Assembly (NCBI GenBank): GCA_964422295.1
Contig: CAYRAM010000006.1
Coordinates: 1-64,000 of the forward strand
Source: UBA12191 sp964422295
GTDB taxonomy: Bacteria; Planctomycetota; UBA8108; UBA1146
DNA: 64,000 nt
Direction of reading: 5' to 3'
How positions within the stretch are numbered: the first letter of the stretch is position 1; every line of letters starts with the position of its first letter. The position numbers and the translations under genes are program-made. A model generated the notes under the pieces. The model did not search any database, had not been told where the DNA came from, and saw only the letters and a list, made by a program, of their open reading frames with translations. Positions 44,898 through 54,519 of this stretch are shown here, piece after piece.

Positions 44898-45872
44898 TTA
44901 ATACTGGGGAGAAAACTCCGGATTCAGGACCCCAACCAATTCCGGATCTCCACCGCGATTCCATAACAAAGGTTCTTCCGCAGGCGCATCCTTGAGATAA
45001 CGGTAGCGCACCGATGCAATTGCAGCCCAGCCATCGGAAGTCTTCGTCACCGAAGTAATTTTGGCAACCGGTTTATCCCCCCCCGATTGTGGCCACAGAT
45101 CGTCCCCCGTCTCAGGTGCCACTTTGGCATCCCCACTTGTTGCAAAGACGATCCGGCGAATTTCTCGATTCACATGGCCGTACGTTCGAATCCGGGCAAG
45201 AACTTCCTGACCCGCATAGCAACCCTTGTCATAAGCCACGGCATCTCCGTAGCCCACCTCCGGAGGAAGCGTTTTGGCACCGATCTCTGCACCGATTTTC
45301 GGCAATCCAAGAAGGATTCTTCCGTGCTCCCTGTCAGTGTCAGAAGCAAGCCCTGCCATATCCTCTAACCGGGAAACGATCTCATCCCTGCGATCAGTTT
45401 TGACAAGCAAATCGAATCCAATCGAATGGAATCGGGGTCTTCGGATGAGCAAACCATCTTCCGTAGCATGGGTCGCCAAAAATCGATCCTGAGGTTCGTA
45501 GCCCAGATACCTCACCCCATCTTCTGCACCATCTCCGTGAATGTGGATCCACTCGTGTGAGTCGATATCGATTTCAACGTCTTCCAGAATTATCAGCGAC
45601 TCCAAACGCGTCTTGAGAATCTCCGATTCTTGGCGACTTGTAACCAAGAGGTATCCCGTGTCGATTTCGAGGAGATCGAATGTCGCCTGAATCCGTCCCT
45701 TGCCATCAAGCAAAGTGCCACGACGTCCCTGTTGGGAATCAACCTTGCTGACATCACAAGACACCATCCTCTGCAGATAATCCCTGCTGTCAGAACCCTG
45801 AATAAACAGAATCACCAGGGAACGATCGGCTCCCTGGTGATAAATCGGCTTATCTTGCATTGGATTTGCCAC
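44898..45872 (-). CDS. ygfZ: Folate-binding Fe-S cluster protein YgfZ/GcvT-like
   Basis: 324 residues. The hallmark KGCYAGQEVLARIRTYGHV is the YgfZ signature of tetrahydrofolate-dependent Fe-S cluster maintenance proteins related to GcvT. The N-terminal RDYLQRMVSCDVSKVDSQQG and LLDGKGRIQATFDLLEI fit. GTG 45872 has AGAGG upstream and lies seven bases past the leuB stop. It may service Fe-S enzymes such as MiaB, which methylthiolates tRNA. Confidence 0.92.
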   Translation of the reverse strand: MANPMQDKPIYHQGADRSLVILFIQGSDSRDYLQRMVSCDVSKVDSQQGRRGTLLDGKGRIQATFDLLEIDTGYLLVTSRQESEILKTRLESLIILEDVEIDIDSHEWIHIHGDGAEDGVRYLGYEPQDRFLATHATEDGLLIRRPRFHSIGFDLLVKTDRRDEIVSRLEDMAGLASDTDREHGRILLGLPKIGAEIGAKTLPPEVGYGDAVAYDKGCYAGQEVLARIRTYGHVNREIRRIVFATSGDAKVAPETGDDLWPQSGGDKPVAKITSVTKTSDGWAAIASVRYRYLKDAPAEEPLLWNRGGDPELVGVLNPEFSPQY

Positions 45873-45879
45873 GAGACCT

Positions 45880-46947
45880 CTAGAGCTGGCGCAGGGCTTC
45901 GATCACCCGATCGCCCCAATCTGAAGTGGCGATCCCACTCGAGGCACTCACCGAAGTGACATCCTCAGAGATGAGGACCTGCTCTATAGCTTGCTCGACC
46001 TTTGCCGCAGTGGAAGTCTCGCCCAGCTCGTCAAGCATCATGGCGATCGCAGCGATGGCAGCGATAGGACAGGAAACATTTTGACCTTTGTACTTCGGTG
46101 CAGACCCGTGGATCGGCTCAAAAAGAGAAACCTTGCCGGGGTTGATGTTGCCGCTGGCAGCAACGCCCATCCCACCCTGAAGGACTGCGCCCAAATCCGT
46201 GATGATGTCGCCAAACAGATTGGTCGTCACCACGGTGTCGAATGTTTCAGGATTCTTGACCATCCACATGCACGCCGCATCAACGTAGGCATGCTCGCGT
46301 TCGATATCGGGATATTCTTCACCGACTTCGGCAAAGACGCGGGTCCAGATATCATGCGCACGAATTGCATTGGCCTTGTCCACAAGGAGCAATTTCTTTT
46401 GGCGATCGCGTTTGCGCGCTGTTTCAAAGGCATAACGGATCACTCGTTCCACACCCTGGCGAGTGTAGATCATCTGCTGCATGGAAACTTCATTCGAAGT
46501 GCCTTTTTTCAGCACTCCACCGATCCCGGCGTAAGCATCCTCTGTGTTTTCCCGAACCACGACGAAATCGATATCTTTTGAAGTTTTGCCCTTGAGAGGA
46601 CAAAACTTCTCTGACATCAGACGAATCGGTCTCAAGTTCACATACAGATCGAGTCCGAATCGCAATCCGGCGATGACGGCTCGCTCGACAAGGCCCACCT
46701 CCACCCGCGGGTCACCGATGGCGCCAAGGAAAATGGCATCCATATTATTGCGGACCTCTTCGAGGATCTCATCGGGAAGAAGCTCTCCTGTCGACAGATA
46801 ATGTTCACTGCCATGAGGGAAGTGTTTGCAATCGACAGAGAAACCAGCCAGTTCCGAGGTGACATCGAGCACCCGAAGTGCTTCATGAGTGACCTCGGGA
46901 CCAATTCCGTCTCCTGCAAAGACTGCGATTTTGTAATTTGTTGTCAC
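45880..46947 (-). CDS. leuB: 3-isopropylmalate dehydrogenase
   Basis: 355 residues from GTG 46947, chosen for GAGGAGAATCC just upstream; a longer reading would overlap the thiolase gene. The enzyme oxidatively decarboxylates 3-isopropylmalate in leucine synthesis. KIAVFAGDGIGPEVTHEAL, FVVVRENTEDAYAGIGG, TTNLFGDIITDLGAVLQGG and FEPIHGSAPKYKGQN are typical of the isocitrate/isopropylmalate dehydrogenase family. Isocitrate or tartrate dehydrogenase is possible, but a nearby LeuA-like gene favours leucine synthesis. Confidence 0.9.
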   Translation of the reverse strand: MTTNYKIAVFAGDGIGPEVTHEALRVLDVTSELAGFSVDCKHFPHGSEHYLSTGELLPDEILEEVRNNMDAIFLGAIGDPRVEVGLVERAVIAGLRFGLDLYVNLRPIRLMSEKFCPLKGKTSKDIDFVVVRENTEDAYAGIGGVLKKGTSNEVSMQQMIYTRQGVERVIRYAFETARKRDRQKKLLLVDKANAIRAHDIWTRVFAEVGEEYPDIEREHAYVDAACMWMVKNPETFDTVVTTNLFGDIITDLGAVLQGGMGVAASGNINPGKVSLFEPIHGSAPKYKGQNVSCPIAAIAAIAMMLDELGETSTAAKVEQAIEQVLISEDVTSVSASSGIATSDWGDRVIEALRQL

Positions 46948-46967
46948 GGATTCTCCTCGTTGATTGA

Positions 46968-48161
46968 TCAGGCTTCGACGAGGACAGCGATTCCTTGTCC
47001 TCCTCCGATGCAAGCACTCGCTACACCCAGTCCACCTCCGCGACGACGCAGTTCATGGACAGCGGTCAAAATCAGACGGGCTCCGGTCATCCCGAGAGGG
47101 TGGCCCAAGGCGACGGCGCCGCCATTGACGTTGCAGCGATCCCGATCAAGTCCCAGATCTTTTTCCACCGCCAGGTATTGGGCTGCGAATGCTTCATTGA
47201 TTTCAAAGATTTCGATGTCACCGATGGAAAGCCCATGGGCATCGAGCAATCCACGAATCGCAGGTGCGGGTCCAATCCCCATGATGGAAGGATCGACTCC
47301 CACAACATGCCAGCCGTTGACCGTTCCCAAAACTTCACGCCCTTCGGCAGCGGGTGCACCCTCAGCAGACAATACCAAAGCTGCCGCACCATCGACGATG
47401 CCACTGGCATTACCAGCAGTGACGGTCCCATCTTTGCCGAATGCGGGTCGTAGTTTCGCCAGTTTCTCATGGGTGGTGTCAGGCTTGATGTGGTCATCCC
47501 TAAACACCTCGATCTCTTCCCTCCTGCGCTTGACGGTCACAGGGAACATCTCTGCTTCGAAGAGGCCTTTCTCCTCGGAAGCCCGGGCCCTCGAGATGGA
47601 AGTGATGGCAAATTCGTCCTGCTCTTCACGGCTGATATTGTGCTGAGTCGCCAGTTTTTCCGCCGTTTGCGCCATGAACAATCCGCAGAAGGGGTCCATG
47701 AGCGATGCCATCAGCAGGTCTTCTAGTTTGCCCTGACCGAGGTGGAACCCTTCACGGGCACCCCGAATCACATGTGGGCATTGGGACATATTCTCCATAC
47801 CTCCTGCAACGACGACTTTGGCCTCGTCGAGGAGGATGTGCTGTGCTCCTGTGACGACAGCCTGGAGCCCCGATCCACAAAGCCTGTTGACGGTCAGTGC
47901 AGGGGTTTCGATGGGGAGATCCGCACGCAGTGCAACATGTCGTGCTCCGTACAGAGCATCTGCACTGGTCTGCATCACATTGCCCATGACAACATGATCC
48001 ACTGCTGAAGGATCAACTTCACTTCGGCGGAGTGCCTCACGGGTCGCCAATGCGCCCAATTCAATGGCGCTGAGATCCTTGAAGAGGCCGAATCCCGGAG
48101 TTCCCACATACTCCGCCATAGCGGTTCTTGCTCCACCCAGGATCTGGATTTTTTGATTCAT
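46968..48161 (-). CDS. Acetyl-CoA acetyltransferase (thiolase)
   Basis: 397 residues from the ATG at 48161 (AAAGGA upstream). All three catalytic elements are visible: Cys in NRLCGSGLQAVVTGAQ, His in NVNGGAVALGHPLGMTGAR, and the C-terminal Cys in SACIGGGQGIAVLVEA. EIFEINEAFAAQYLAVE is also typical. It cleaves 3-ketoacyl-CoA or condenses two acetyl-CoA. It lies 20 bases before leuB and about 70 bases after the enoyl-CoA hydratase gene, so the two steps are adjacent. Confidence 0.95.
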   Translation of the reverse strand: MNQKIQILGGARTAMAEYVGTPGFGLFKDLSAIELGALATREALRRSEVDPSAVDHVVMGNVMQTSADALYGARHVALRADLPIETPALTVNRLCGSGLQAVVTGAQHILLDEAKVVVAGGMENMSQCPHVIRGAREGFHLGQGKLEDLLMASLMDPFCGLFMAQTAEKLATQHNISREEQDEFAITSISRARASEEKGLFEAEMFPVTVKRRREEIEVFRDDHIKPDTTHEKLAKLRPAFGKDGTVTAGNASGIVDGAAALVLSAEGAPAAEGREVLGTVNGWHVVGVDPSIMGIGPAPAIRGLLDAHGLSIGDIEIFEINEAFAAQYLAVEKDLGLDRDRCNVNGGAVALGHPLGMTGARLILTAVHELRRRGGGLGVASACIGGGQGIAVLVEA

Positions 48162-48230
48162 CTTGTGGTTCCTTTGCAAGTCACCCGACCAGTATTCAGT
48201 TGTCGGGGCTCAATTCGTGAATTCTGAACT

Positions 48231-49010
48231 TCAGCGCCCCTGAAAATCGGGGCTTCTCTTCTCCAGGAATGCGTTCATTCCCTCTTTCATATCTTCGGTC
48301 ACACTGGCCATGCCGAATAGATCGGCCTCGATCGCCAATCCCTCTTCGAGAGGGCATTCTCCCCCGCGGATCACCGCATCGATGGCAAACGCCAGGGCTT
48401 TGGGTCCCCTTTGGGCGATGACCTCCGCAACTGCTGTCACGCCCGCCAACAACTCTTCAGGATCGAAGACGCCATTGACCAAGCCGATCTGATGAGCTTT
48501 TTCAGCCGTGATAAACTCACCGCAGAGAATCAATTCAAACGCACGTCCACGTCCAACGACTCTTTGCAGTCTCTGGGTTCCTCCGTACCCGGGGATAATC
48601 CCCAAAGTCACCTCTGGCAAGCCGATTTTTGCTTTTGAAGACGCGTAGCGCAGGTGACAAGCAAGGGCCAATTCACAACCCCCCCCGAGAGCAAATCCGT
48701 TGATCATCGCGATCACAGGTTTGCCACAGCCTTCGATGGCTGAAAATGCAGCCTGACCCTTCTGTGCCCGTTGACGAGCTTCGGGTGCATCCTGCCCCGA
48801 CAACTCTTCAATATCTGCACCGGCAACGAAAGCCCGATCCCCTGCACCGGTCAGGATCACAACCCTGATCGAGTCATCGGCAGCAATCTCCTCAAAGATT
48901 TGCCGGATCAATCCGACAGTTTCATCGTCGAGGGCATTCAATTGTTTCTGGCGGTCGATGGTGACCGTAGCAATCCCGGATTCCCCGCGACTCAGATTCA
49001 CTTGGTTCAT
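48231..49010 (-). CDS. Enoyl-CoA hydratase
   Basis: 259 residues, crotonase fold. The oxyanion-hole and catalytic regions FALGGGCELALACHLRYAS and KIGLPEVTLGIIPGYGGTQR contain the two expected Glu residues, and AFVAGADIEEL fits. It hydrates trans-2-enoyl-CoA in beta-oxidation. AGGAAACGTA precedes the ATG. Only 24 bases separate it from the upstream PPIase gene. Confidence 0.95.
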   Translation of the reverse strand: MNQVNLSRGESGIATVTIDRQKQLNALDDETVGLIRQIFEEIAADDSIRVVILTGAGDRAFVAGADIEELSGQDAPEARQRAQKGQAAFSAIEGCGKPVIAMINGFALGGGCELALACHLRYASSKAKIGLPEVTLGIIPGYGGTQRLQRVVGRGRAFELILCGEFITAEKAHQIGLVNGVFDPEELLAGVTAVAEVIAQRGPKALAFAIDAVIRGGECPLEEGLAIEADLFGMASVTEDMKEGMNAFLEKRSPDFQGR

Positions 49011-49033
49011 TACGTTTCCTGTATCAATTTTTA

Positions 49034-51217
49034 CTACTGCTTGGGAACAAACTTCTCAAAGTTGTACTCACGGTCCCTCTTGTGCCGGACCGTCACTTTT
49101 TTGATCTTGCTCCCCTCACCCAATCTCGAAGCACTCTTTTGACCATTGACGATTTCCCCAAAGACTGTGTAAGTGCCATCCAGGTACTCCAATCGATCGA
49201 GTGCGATCAGAAACTGTGCGCTCGCAGAGTGGGGCCGGGTGTGATGGCGAGCCATCACCAGTGTGAAAGGTTTCACAACTCGCTTTTTATTCGGCTCGTC
49301 CTTGATGGTGTAATCGAGAACCCCGGCACTGGTTCCGTCGGGGCTTCCTCCCTGGACAAACCCTGCGCTCGTCTCGGTTTTTACACGTCGGTGGAAGATT
49401 TTGCCGTCATAAAAACCACTCTCCACCAAATGCAGGAAATGAGCCACCGTATTTGGAGCGTCATCTTCGTAAAGGCGAATCAGAAAACTGCCGTTATCTG
49501 TCTCCATATAAACCGTCGGCAAGGGCTCCAGTGACTTGGGCGGCTTGATCACAGAGGTCGTTCCCTCCGGAGTGGGCCGGCTGGTATTTTCAGCACCCTT
49601 CCTCCGGGTATCTTGCCCCCCGATCACCACCTTGGACTTGTCAACTGGCTGAGCCGCGGAGGTAGCTTCATCTTCATCCGCATCCGCGCTCCGATCCTCC
49701 ATGGAGGCGAATTTCACTATCGCCTTCATCGTCCGTTCAGGGAGGAGATCCTTGGGCCATGCTAGGGCGAGAGTCAATTGCACTTGCTGTTTTGCTTCTT
49801 GTCTCGCAACGATTCTGGCGAGGGGATCCCCTTCTTCGAGAACGACGCTGCCCACTTTTACCGCATCACGGAAGAGTAAACTCTTCTCGTTGAGGACGAT
49901 GCCAAATCGCTTTCCGAAGCCCATCGTTCCATCGGAGACCTTGGTGGGAAATGCGTAAAAATCTCCCTTTTGCAACCTCGGATTGCTGTCCGGCCTATTT
50001 CCGAGTTTCTCTATCGGAATCCCTGTCGCTTTGCCCTGATCCACAGTGCCGAAGAAGATTCCATTATCGGGGTTGACCTCCAACCCGATCTGATCCCACT
50101 GTCCTTCCCTGACGGAACGGATGGTCCAGGATCGAAGGTTTGACAGAAAGTCGCGGTCCAGCTCGATCCAGATGCGGCCATTGGAAAAGAGACACAAAAA
50201 CCAGCGGTCCTCTGCCTTGACCTGTGGCAACAGATTGTAATTCGCTTCTTCACAGCGGTAGTAACGCCAGCGCGATTTGATCCTGTCGAAGTCGTCGATA
50301 AAGGCGGTATCAACACCCAAATTCTCTACGCGATTAAAGAGGATGTCACCACGCCAGATCACCCGGACAATCGGCCATGCTTCATCCGAACCGAGGTAAT
50401 CCGACATCGCAAAACTGCGTTGCATCGACGCACCCGCCGCAAGGGTTCCCATTTTGAAATTTTCTGTGGCGACGTCTCTTGGGTAACTCATCGGCATGTT
50501 CATCTGACCGAATTGATACCGCACGATCATCCCGAGGGGCCAAAGTCTCGGATCGACGACTTGCAGATCTGCATCAGTCTCGTTGGTCACTCGAATTGTG
50601 AATTTGACCTGCTCCCCGGGATTGTAGGTCCGATCGGAAAAGGCCATCTGCCAAGACAGATCTTCATTGCGATCGGCGAGAGGATCGACCGGAACAGGTT
50701 TTCGTGCAGCATCACCAGTCGAATCCGGTTTTTCAGCATTGTCCTCCTGAGTGTCGTCCTTGTCGGGATCGGGTTTGATGTTTCCCCGAATTTCAACGAG
50801 TTGGATGACATGCCAGCCGTAGCGGGTCTTGCAGGTGGCAAAGCCACCGGCTTCAGGGATTTGAAAGGCGGCTTTTGAAAATTCCGGCTCCATCTGACCT
50901 GGAGATACCCAATCGAGGTCTCCACCCAGAACTTTGGTTCCCACATCCAGGGAATACCTGCGAGCCATCGCCTTGAAATCGGTTCCCGACTTGGCTGCAA
51001 CCAACAATTTGTTCGCAACCTGCTCATTGGCCACAAGGATGTGACGCAGATTTCGCTGCTCCTGAGCATCCACTGCGCTCGTCGTCGTAAGAAGCAAGAA
51101 GAGGGAAGCGAGGAGAGAGAGCGTAATCCTGCCCGGGTTCATCCCCAGACCTGGAAATCCAACTCCTGCCCCATCAACTCCTGCCCCATGTTGTGTCACC
51201 GACGTCTTTTGAGTCAT
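49034..51217 (-). CDS. Secreted parvulin-cyclophilin fusion PPIase
   Basis: 727 residues. A hydrophobic stretch (about 31-47, ITLSLLASLFLLLTTTS) with AVDAQ cleavage site makes it exported. It starts at ATG 51217, which has an AGGAGTGAA ribosome site, so the signal has an unusually long ~30-residue n-region; ATG 51142 is the alternative. Residues 55-146 form a PpiC/parvulin rotamase (HILVANEQVANKLLVAAKSG, GDLDWVSPGQMEPEFSKAAF). Residues about 190-310 look Ig-like. Residues 567-727 are a cyclophilin (FHRRV, ASAQFLIALDRL, TYTVFGEIVNG). Two unrelated prolyl isomerase folds in one periplasmic protein suggest a folding factor. It is the first gene of the run to ECH, thiolase, leuB and ygfZ. Confidence 0.88.
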   Translation of the reverse strand: MTQKTSVTQHGAGVDGAGVGFPGLGMNPGRITLSLLASLFLLLTTTSAVDAQEQRNLRHILVANEQVANKLLVAAKSGTDFKAMARRYSLDVGTKVLGGDLDWVSPGQMEPEFSKAAFQIPEAGGFATCKTRYGWHVIQLVEIRGNIKPDPDKDDTQEDNAEKPDSTGDAARKPVPVDPLADRNEDLSWQMAFSDRTYNPGEQVKFTIRVTNETDADLQVVDPRLWPLGMIVRYQFGQMNMPMSYPRDVATENFKMGTLAAGASMQRSFAMSDYLGSDEAWPIVRVIWRGDILFNRVENLGVDTAFIDDFDRIKSRWRYYRCEEANYNLLPQVKAEDRWFLCLFSNGRIWIELDRDFLSNLRSWTIRSVREGQWDQIGLEVNPDNGIFFGTVDQGKATGIPIEKLGNRPDSNPRLQKGDFYAFPTKVSDGTMGFGKRFGIVLNEKSLLFRDAVKVGSVVLEEGDPLARIVARQEAKQQVQLTLALAWPKDLLPERTMKAIVKFASMEDRSADADEDEATSAAQPVDKSKVVIGGQDTRRKGAENTSRPTPEGTTSVIKPPKSLEPLPTVYMETDNGSFLIRLYEDDAPNTVAHFLHLVESGFYDGKIFHRRVKTETSAGFVQGGSPDGTSAGVLDYTIKDEPNKKRVVKPFTLVMARHHTRPHSASAQFLIALDRLEYLDGTYTVFGEIVNGQKSASRLGEGSKIKKVTVRHKRDREYNFEKFVPKQ

Positions 51218-51460
51218 TTCACTCCTGTCGACCTCGACCCTTCAAGGGAAGAGGACGCTGAAAATTAACGGGTCGATCCCCTGCCACTGCCATTCGATGC
51301 TGCACCCTGCCTGAGAAGGATCAGGAGGATTCAAGGACTTCGATGGCCTTTGCTGCGATTGCTAAATCCGATTCCGATGTGGACTTCCGGGATCCTTTGC
51401 AAGATAACACGGAAGCCGGAAACTGAGAAGCGTATCCGCAGGGCCGGAAAGGGCAGGAAA

Positions 51461-52396
51461 TTGATTTCCAAGGCACGCAGAGCCGAATTTGCACTGTTTC
51501 TGGTCGTCGTCGTCTGGGGTGCGACCTTTGTCATGGTGCAAAAGGCGATCGAGGAAATCCCTGTGCACTCCTTTCACGTTCTCCGCTTCGGTGTCGCCAG
51601 CTTGATTCTGCTGCCGATCCTGCTGATTCGGCGCATGCGCTCAAAAAGCGAGAATCCCAAGAACTCACGCTTGTTGTGGAAAGCGGGCCTGCTCACCGGA
51701 GTTTCTCTGTGGATCGGCTACACCTCCCAGACCACCGGTCTCCTTTATACGACCCCCGCCCACTCCGGATTTCTCACGGGACTCGCCGTCGTCGTCGTGC
51801 CACCGCTGGCATTCATCTTTCTCAAAGAGCGCATGGATCGGGGCGTATTGGCGGGCGTCCTGCTCGCTGCTGCCGGACTCGGCATGCTTACCTTCGGTGG
51901 CGAAGCACAACTTGATGATCCACCTGAAAACCTCGATATCGTTCGTGGGGACATGATCTCTTTCGGTTGCACCATCGCCTTTGCGTTCCAGATCATCTTC
52001 AAGGCGCGCTGGGCACCCCAGTTGTCGGCGCTGGCTCTGACGACGGTGGAGATCGCAACCGTCTTTGTTCTTTCTGTGATTGCAGCGCTCGCGCTTGAAG
52101 AGATCCCTGACTACAAGCAACTCTCGATGACGGTATGGGGCGCGGTTGCACTGACGGGGATTCTCGCCACTGCCATCGCATTCCTGATCCAGTCTTGGGC
52201 TCAAAAATCGACGACGGCAGTCAGCACGGCGGTCGTCTTCGCCATGGAGCCGGTGGCGGCTGCGCTCTTCTCCTGGTGGCTGATCGGCGAATTGCTCAGT
52301 TGGACCGCCGCCTTCGGCGGCGTGCTGATGATCGCCGGCATGTTGGTGGCAGAACTCGGGTTGCCCTGGCAGAAGAAGACCCCGAAAAGGGACTAG
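51461..52396 (+). CDS. EamA/DMT-family transporter
   Basis: About 311 residues with ten hydrophobic helices in two homologous halves, the drug/metabolite transporter arrangement. FALFLVVVVWGATFVMVQKA at the start and SWAQKSTTAVSTAVVFAMEP near the end are the EamA repeats. I prefer TTG 51461 with AGGAAA upstream; the ATG at 51350 adds a basic stretch with no membrane helix. Export substrate unknown. It overlaps the convergent symporter gene by four bases. Confidence 0.88.
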   Translation: MISKARRAEFALFLVVVVWGATFVMVQKAIEEIPVHSFHVLRFGVASLILLPILLIRRMRSKSENPKNSRLLWKAGLLTGVSLWIGYTSQTTGLLYTTPAHSGFLTGLAVVVVPPLAFIFLKERMDRGVLAGVLLAAAGLGMLTFGGEAQLDDPPENLDIVRGDMISFGCTIAFAFQIIFKARWAPQLSALALTTVEIATVFVLSVIAALALEEIPDYKQLSMTVWGAVALTGILATAIAFLIQSWAQKSTTAVSTAVVFAMEPVAAALFSWWLIGELLSWTAAFGGVLMIAGMLVAELGLPWQKKTPKRD

Positions 52397-54105
52397 GGTT
52401 TCTCGGGGATGCGAATCTGTTCCACCATCGCCGTCACTTCCTGAGGCGGATCGGCGGTAAAGCTGCGTATGATGCCAGCCACCATGAAGTTGAAGCACAT
52501 CCCCACCGAGCCGATCCCTTGCGGTGATATTCCCCACCACCAGTTCTCGGCGTTATCCAGCTCCGGATGCATGAAGCGGAAATAGATGATGTAACCTGCG
52601 GTGAAGAGCAGTCCCACGACCATGCCGGCGACGGCACCTTCACGATTCATCCGTTTCATGAAGATTCCCAGGAAGATCGCCGGGAAGAAACTGGCGGCAG
52701 CGAGGCCAAAGGCAAAGGCGACCACCTCGGCGACGTAGCCGGGAGGATTGATCCCCAGATACCCGGCGAAACAGACCGCGACCCCGGCAGCGATACGGGC
52801 GGCCATCAACTCCTGTCGATCGGAAAGATCCGGCTTGAGCCATTTGCGCAGCAGGTCATGGGAAATCGAAGTGGATACCACCAGCAACAAGCCCGCCGCT
52901 GTCGAAAGCGCAGCCGCCAACCCTCCGGCGGCGACCAAACCGATGACCCAGTTCGGCAATCCGGCGATCTCCGGATTGGCGAGAACCATGATGTCGCGAT
53001 CGACATCCAACTCATTGAGGATTTGTTGCCCATTCGCATCGACCGCATGAGGGCCAACATACTGGACCAAACCATCGCCGTTGTGATCCTCATAGGTGAT
53101 GAGGTCGGTTCCTTCCCATGTCTTGAACCATGGGGGCATGCTCTCGTAGGACTGGAACTTGCCTTCCGTGTAAACGGTATCGATCAGATTGGTACGGGCG
53201 AAGACGGCAACCGCCGGAGCGGTCGTATAAAGGATGGCGATGAAGAGCAGGGCCCAACCTGCAGAAGTTCTCGCATCCCTGACGCGGGGAACGGTGTAGA
53301 AGCGAATGATCACATGGGGCAAGCCGGCGGTTCCGACCATCAGCGCAAAAGTGATGGCGATCAGGTTCAGGGTATTGCCACTCCCCTGGGTATACGACGA
53401 AAAGCCCAATTCTTCGTGGAGCCCGTTCAGTCGATGAAGCAGGGTGGATCCCTGGCCGGGGGTATCCATGCCAAAGCCGATCTGGGGAATCGCCCAGTCC
53501 GCCACATAAATTGAGATAAAGATGGCGGGCACCATGAATGCAAAAATCAAAACGCAGTACTGGGCCACCTGGGTGTAGGTGATCCCCTTCATGCCACCGA
53601 GGACCGCATACAGAAAAACGATTCCCATACCGATCAGCACGCCGCTCGTGACATCCACTTCCAAAAAGCGGCTGAAGACCAGCCCCACCCCACGCATTTG
53701 TCCGGCGACGTAGGTAAAGGAAACGAAGATGGCACAAACCACCGCCACCACCCTTGCGGTTTGCGAGTAGTAACGCTCACCGATGAAATCGGGAACCGTG
53801 AATTTGCCAAACTTGCGCAGGTATGGTGCCAACAACAGGGCCAGCAGGACGTAACCGCCCGTCCATCCCATCAGATAGACCGATCCATCAAATCCTGAGA
53901 ACGAGATAATCCCCGCCATCGAGATGAAGGAAGCCGCACTCATCCAGTCCGCAGCGGTGGCCATGCCATTCGCCAGGGGCGGCACGTGACCTCCTGCGAC
54001 ATAAAACTCTCCGGTGCTGTTTGCCCGCGATTTCAGTGCGATGACGATGTAGAGGAGGAAGGAAGCTCCGACGAGAATGGTGGTCCATTGTTGGATATCC
54101 ATCAT
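52393..54105 (-). CDS. Sodium:solute symporter (acetate/ActP-like SSS family)
   Basis: 570 residues with about thirteen membrane helices. FYVAGGHVPPLANGMATAAD and FISMAGIISFSGFDG are SSS-family signatures, and NLIAITFALMVGTAGLPHVI matches the acetate-type branch. An extracellular loop of about 90 residues (roughly 340-420) is long for the family. It probably imports a short-chain monocarboxylate with sodium. The DUF4212 subunit gene overlaps its start by four bases, as in known pairs. A conserved-looking D-rich insert (DHNGDGLVQYV) could bind calcium. Confidence 0.93.
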   Translation of the reverse strand: MMDIQQWTTILVGASFLLYIVIALKSRANSTGEFYVAGGHVPPLANGMATAADWMSAASFISMAGIISFSGFDGSVYLMGWTGGYVLLALLLAPYLRKFGKFTVPDFIGERYYSQTARVVAVVCAIFVSFTYVAGQMRGVGLVFSRFLEVDVTSGVLIGMGIVFLYAVLGGMKGITYTQVAQYCVLIFAFMVPAIFISIYVADWAIPQIGFGMDTPGQGSTLLHRLNGLHEELGFSSYTQGSGNTLNLIAITFALMVGTAGLPHVIIRFYTVPRVRDARTSAGWALLFIAILYTTAPAVAVFARTNLIDTVYTEGKFQSYESMPPWFKTWEGTDLITYEDHNGDGLVQYVGPHAVDANGQQILNELDVDRDIMVLANPEIAGLPNWVIGLVAAGGLAAALSTAAGLLLVVSTSISHDLLRKWLKPDLSDRQELMAARIAAGVAVCFAGYLGINPPGYVAEVVAFAFGLAAASFFPAIFLGIFMKRMNREGAVAGMVVGLLFTAGYIIYFRFMHPELDNAENWWWGISPQGIGSVGMCFNFMVAGIIRSFTADPPQEVTAMVEQIRIPEKP

Positions 54106-54410
54106 TCGTCCTCATCAGCGAAGTACTCGTCATCAAGCGCATTCATTTTTCGAGCGTAGACCCAGATCAAAATGACAAAAGTGAAGATGGATCCCTGTTG
54201 GGCAAACCAGAAGCCGAGAGGTGTTCCCGGAAGGGGAGCCAGAATCCCGTGGAGGGCATCCGCAAACGCCAACCCCATGCCGAGTGAGACGAACGCCCAA
54301 ATGAAGAGGAGAATTCCGATCAACCGGAGATTTTTGCGCCAATACACCCTGTGATCCGAATCTGTCGGTGCATCTCGTTGCGGTAAATCGCTTTTGGGTC
54401 CGGTGCTCAT
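54102..54410 (-). CDS. DUF4212 small subunit of the SSS symporter
   Basis: About 102 residues with two membrane helices. YWRKNLRLIGILLFIWAFVS and PLGFWFAQQGSIFTFVILIW are diagnostic of the small protein that accompanies acetate-type sodium symporters. The ATG at 54410 has GGGG upstream; 54437 is possible but lacks a site. The 4-base overlap with the symporter gene implies coupled synthesis. Confidence 0.92.
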   Translation of the reverse strand: MSTGPKSDLPQRDAPTDSDHRVYWRKNLRLIGILLFIWAFVSLGMGLAFADALHGILAPLPGTPLGFWFAQQGSIFTFVILIWVYARKMNALDDEYFADEDE

Positions 54411-54519
54411 GATCCCCCGATCGGTTTGGGCCATCATGAGAGATAGACTTTCAGGGTCAAGGCACTAAACTCTTTTGCGATCCCACCAATGTTCCTGTCA
54501 ATACTGAAAAGGGCTCCTG

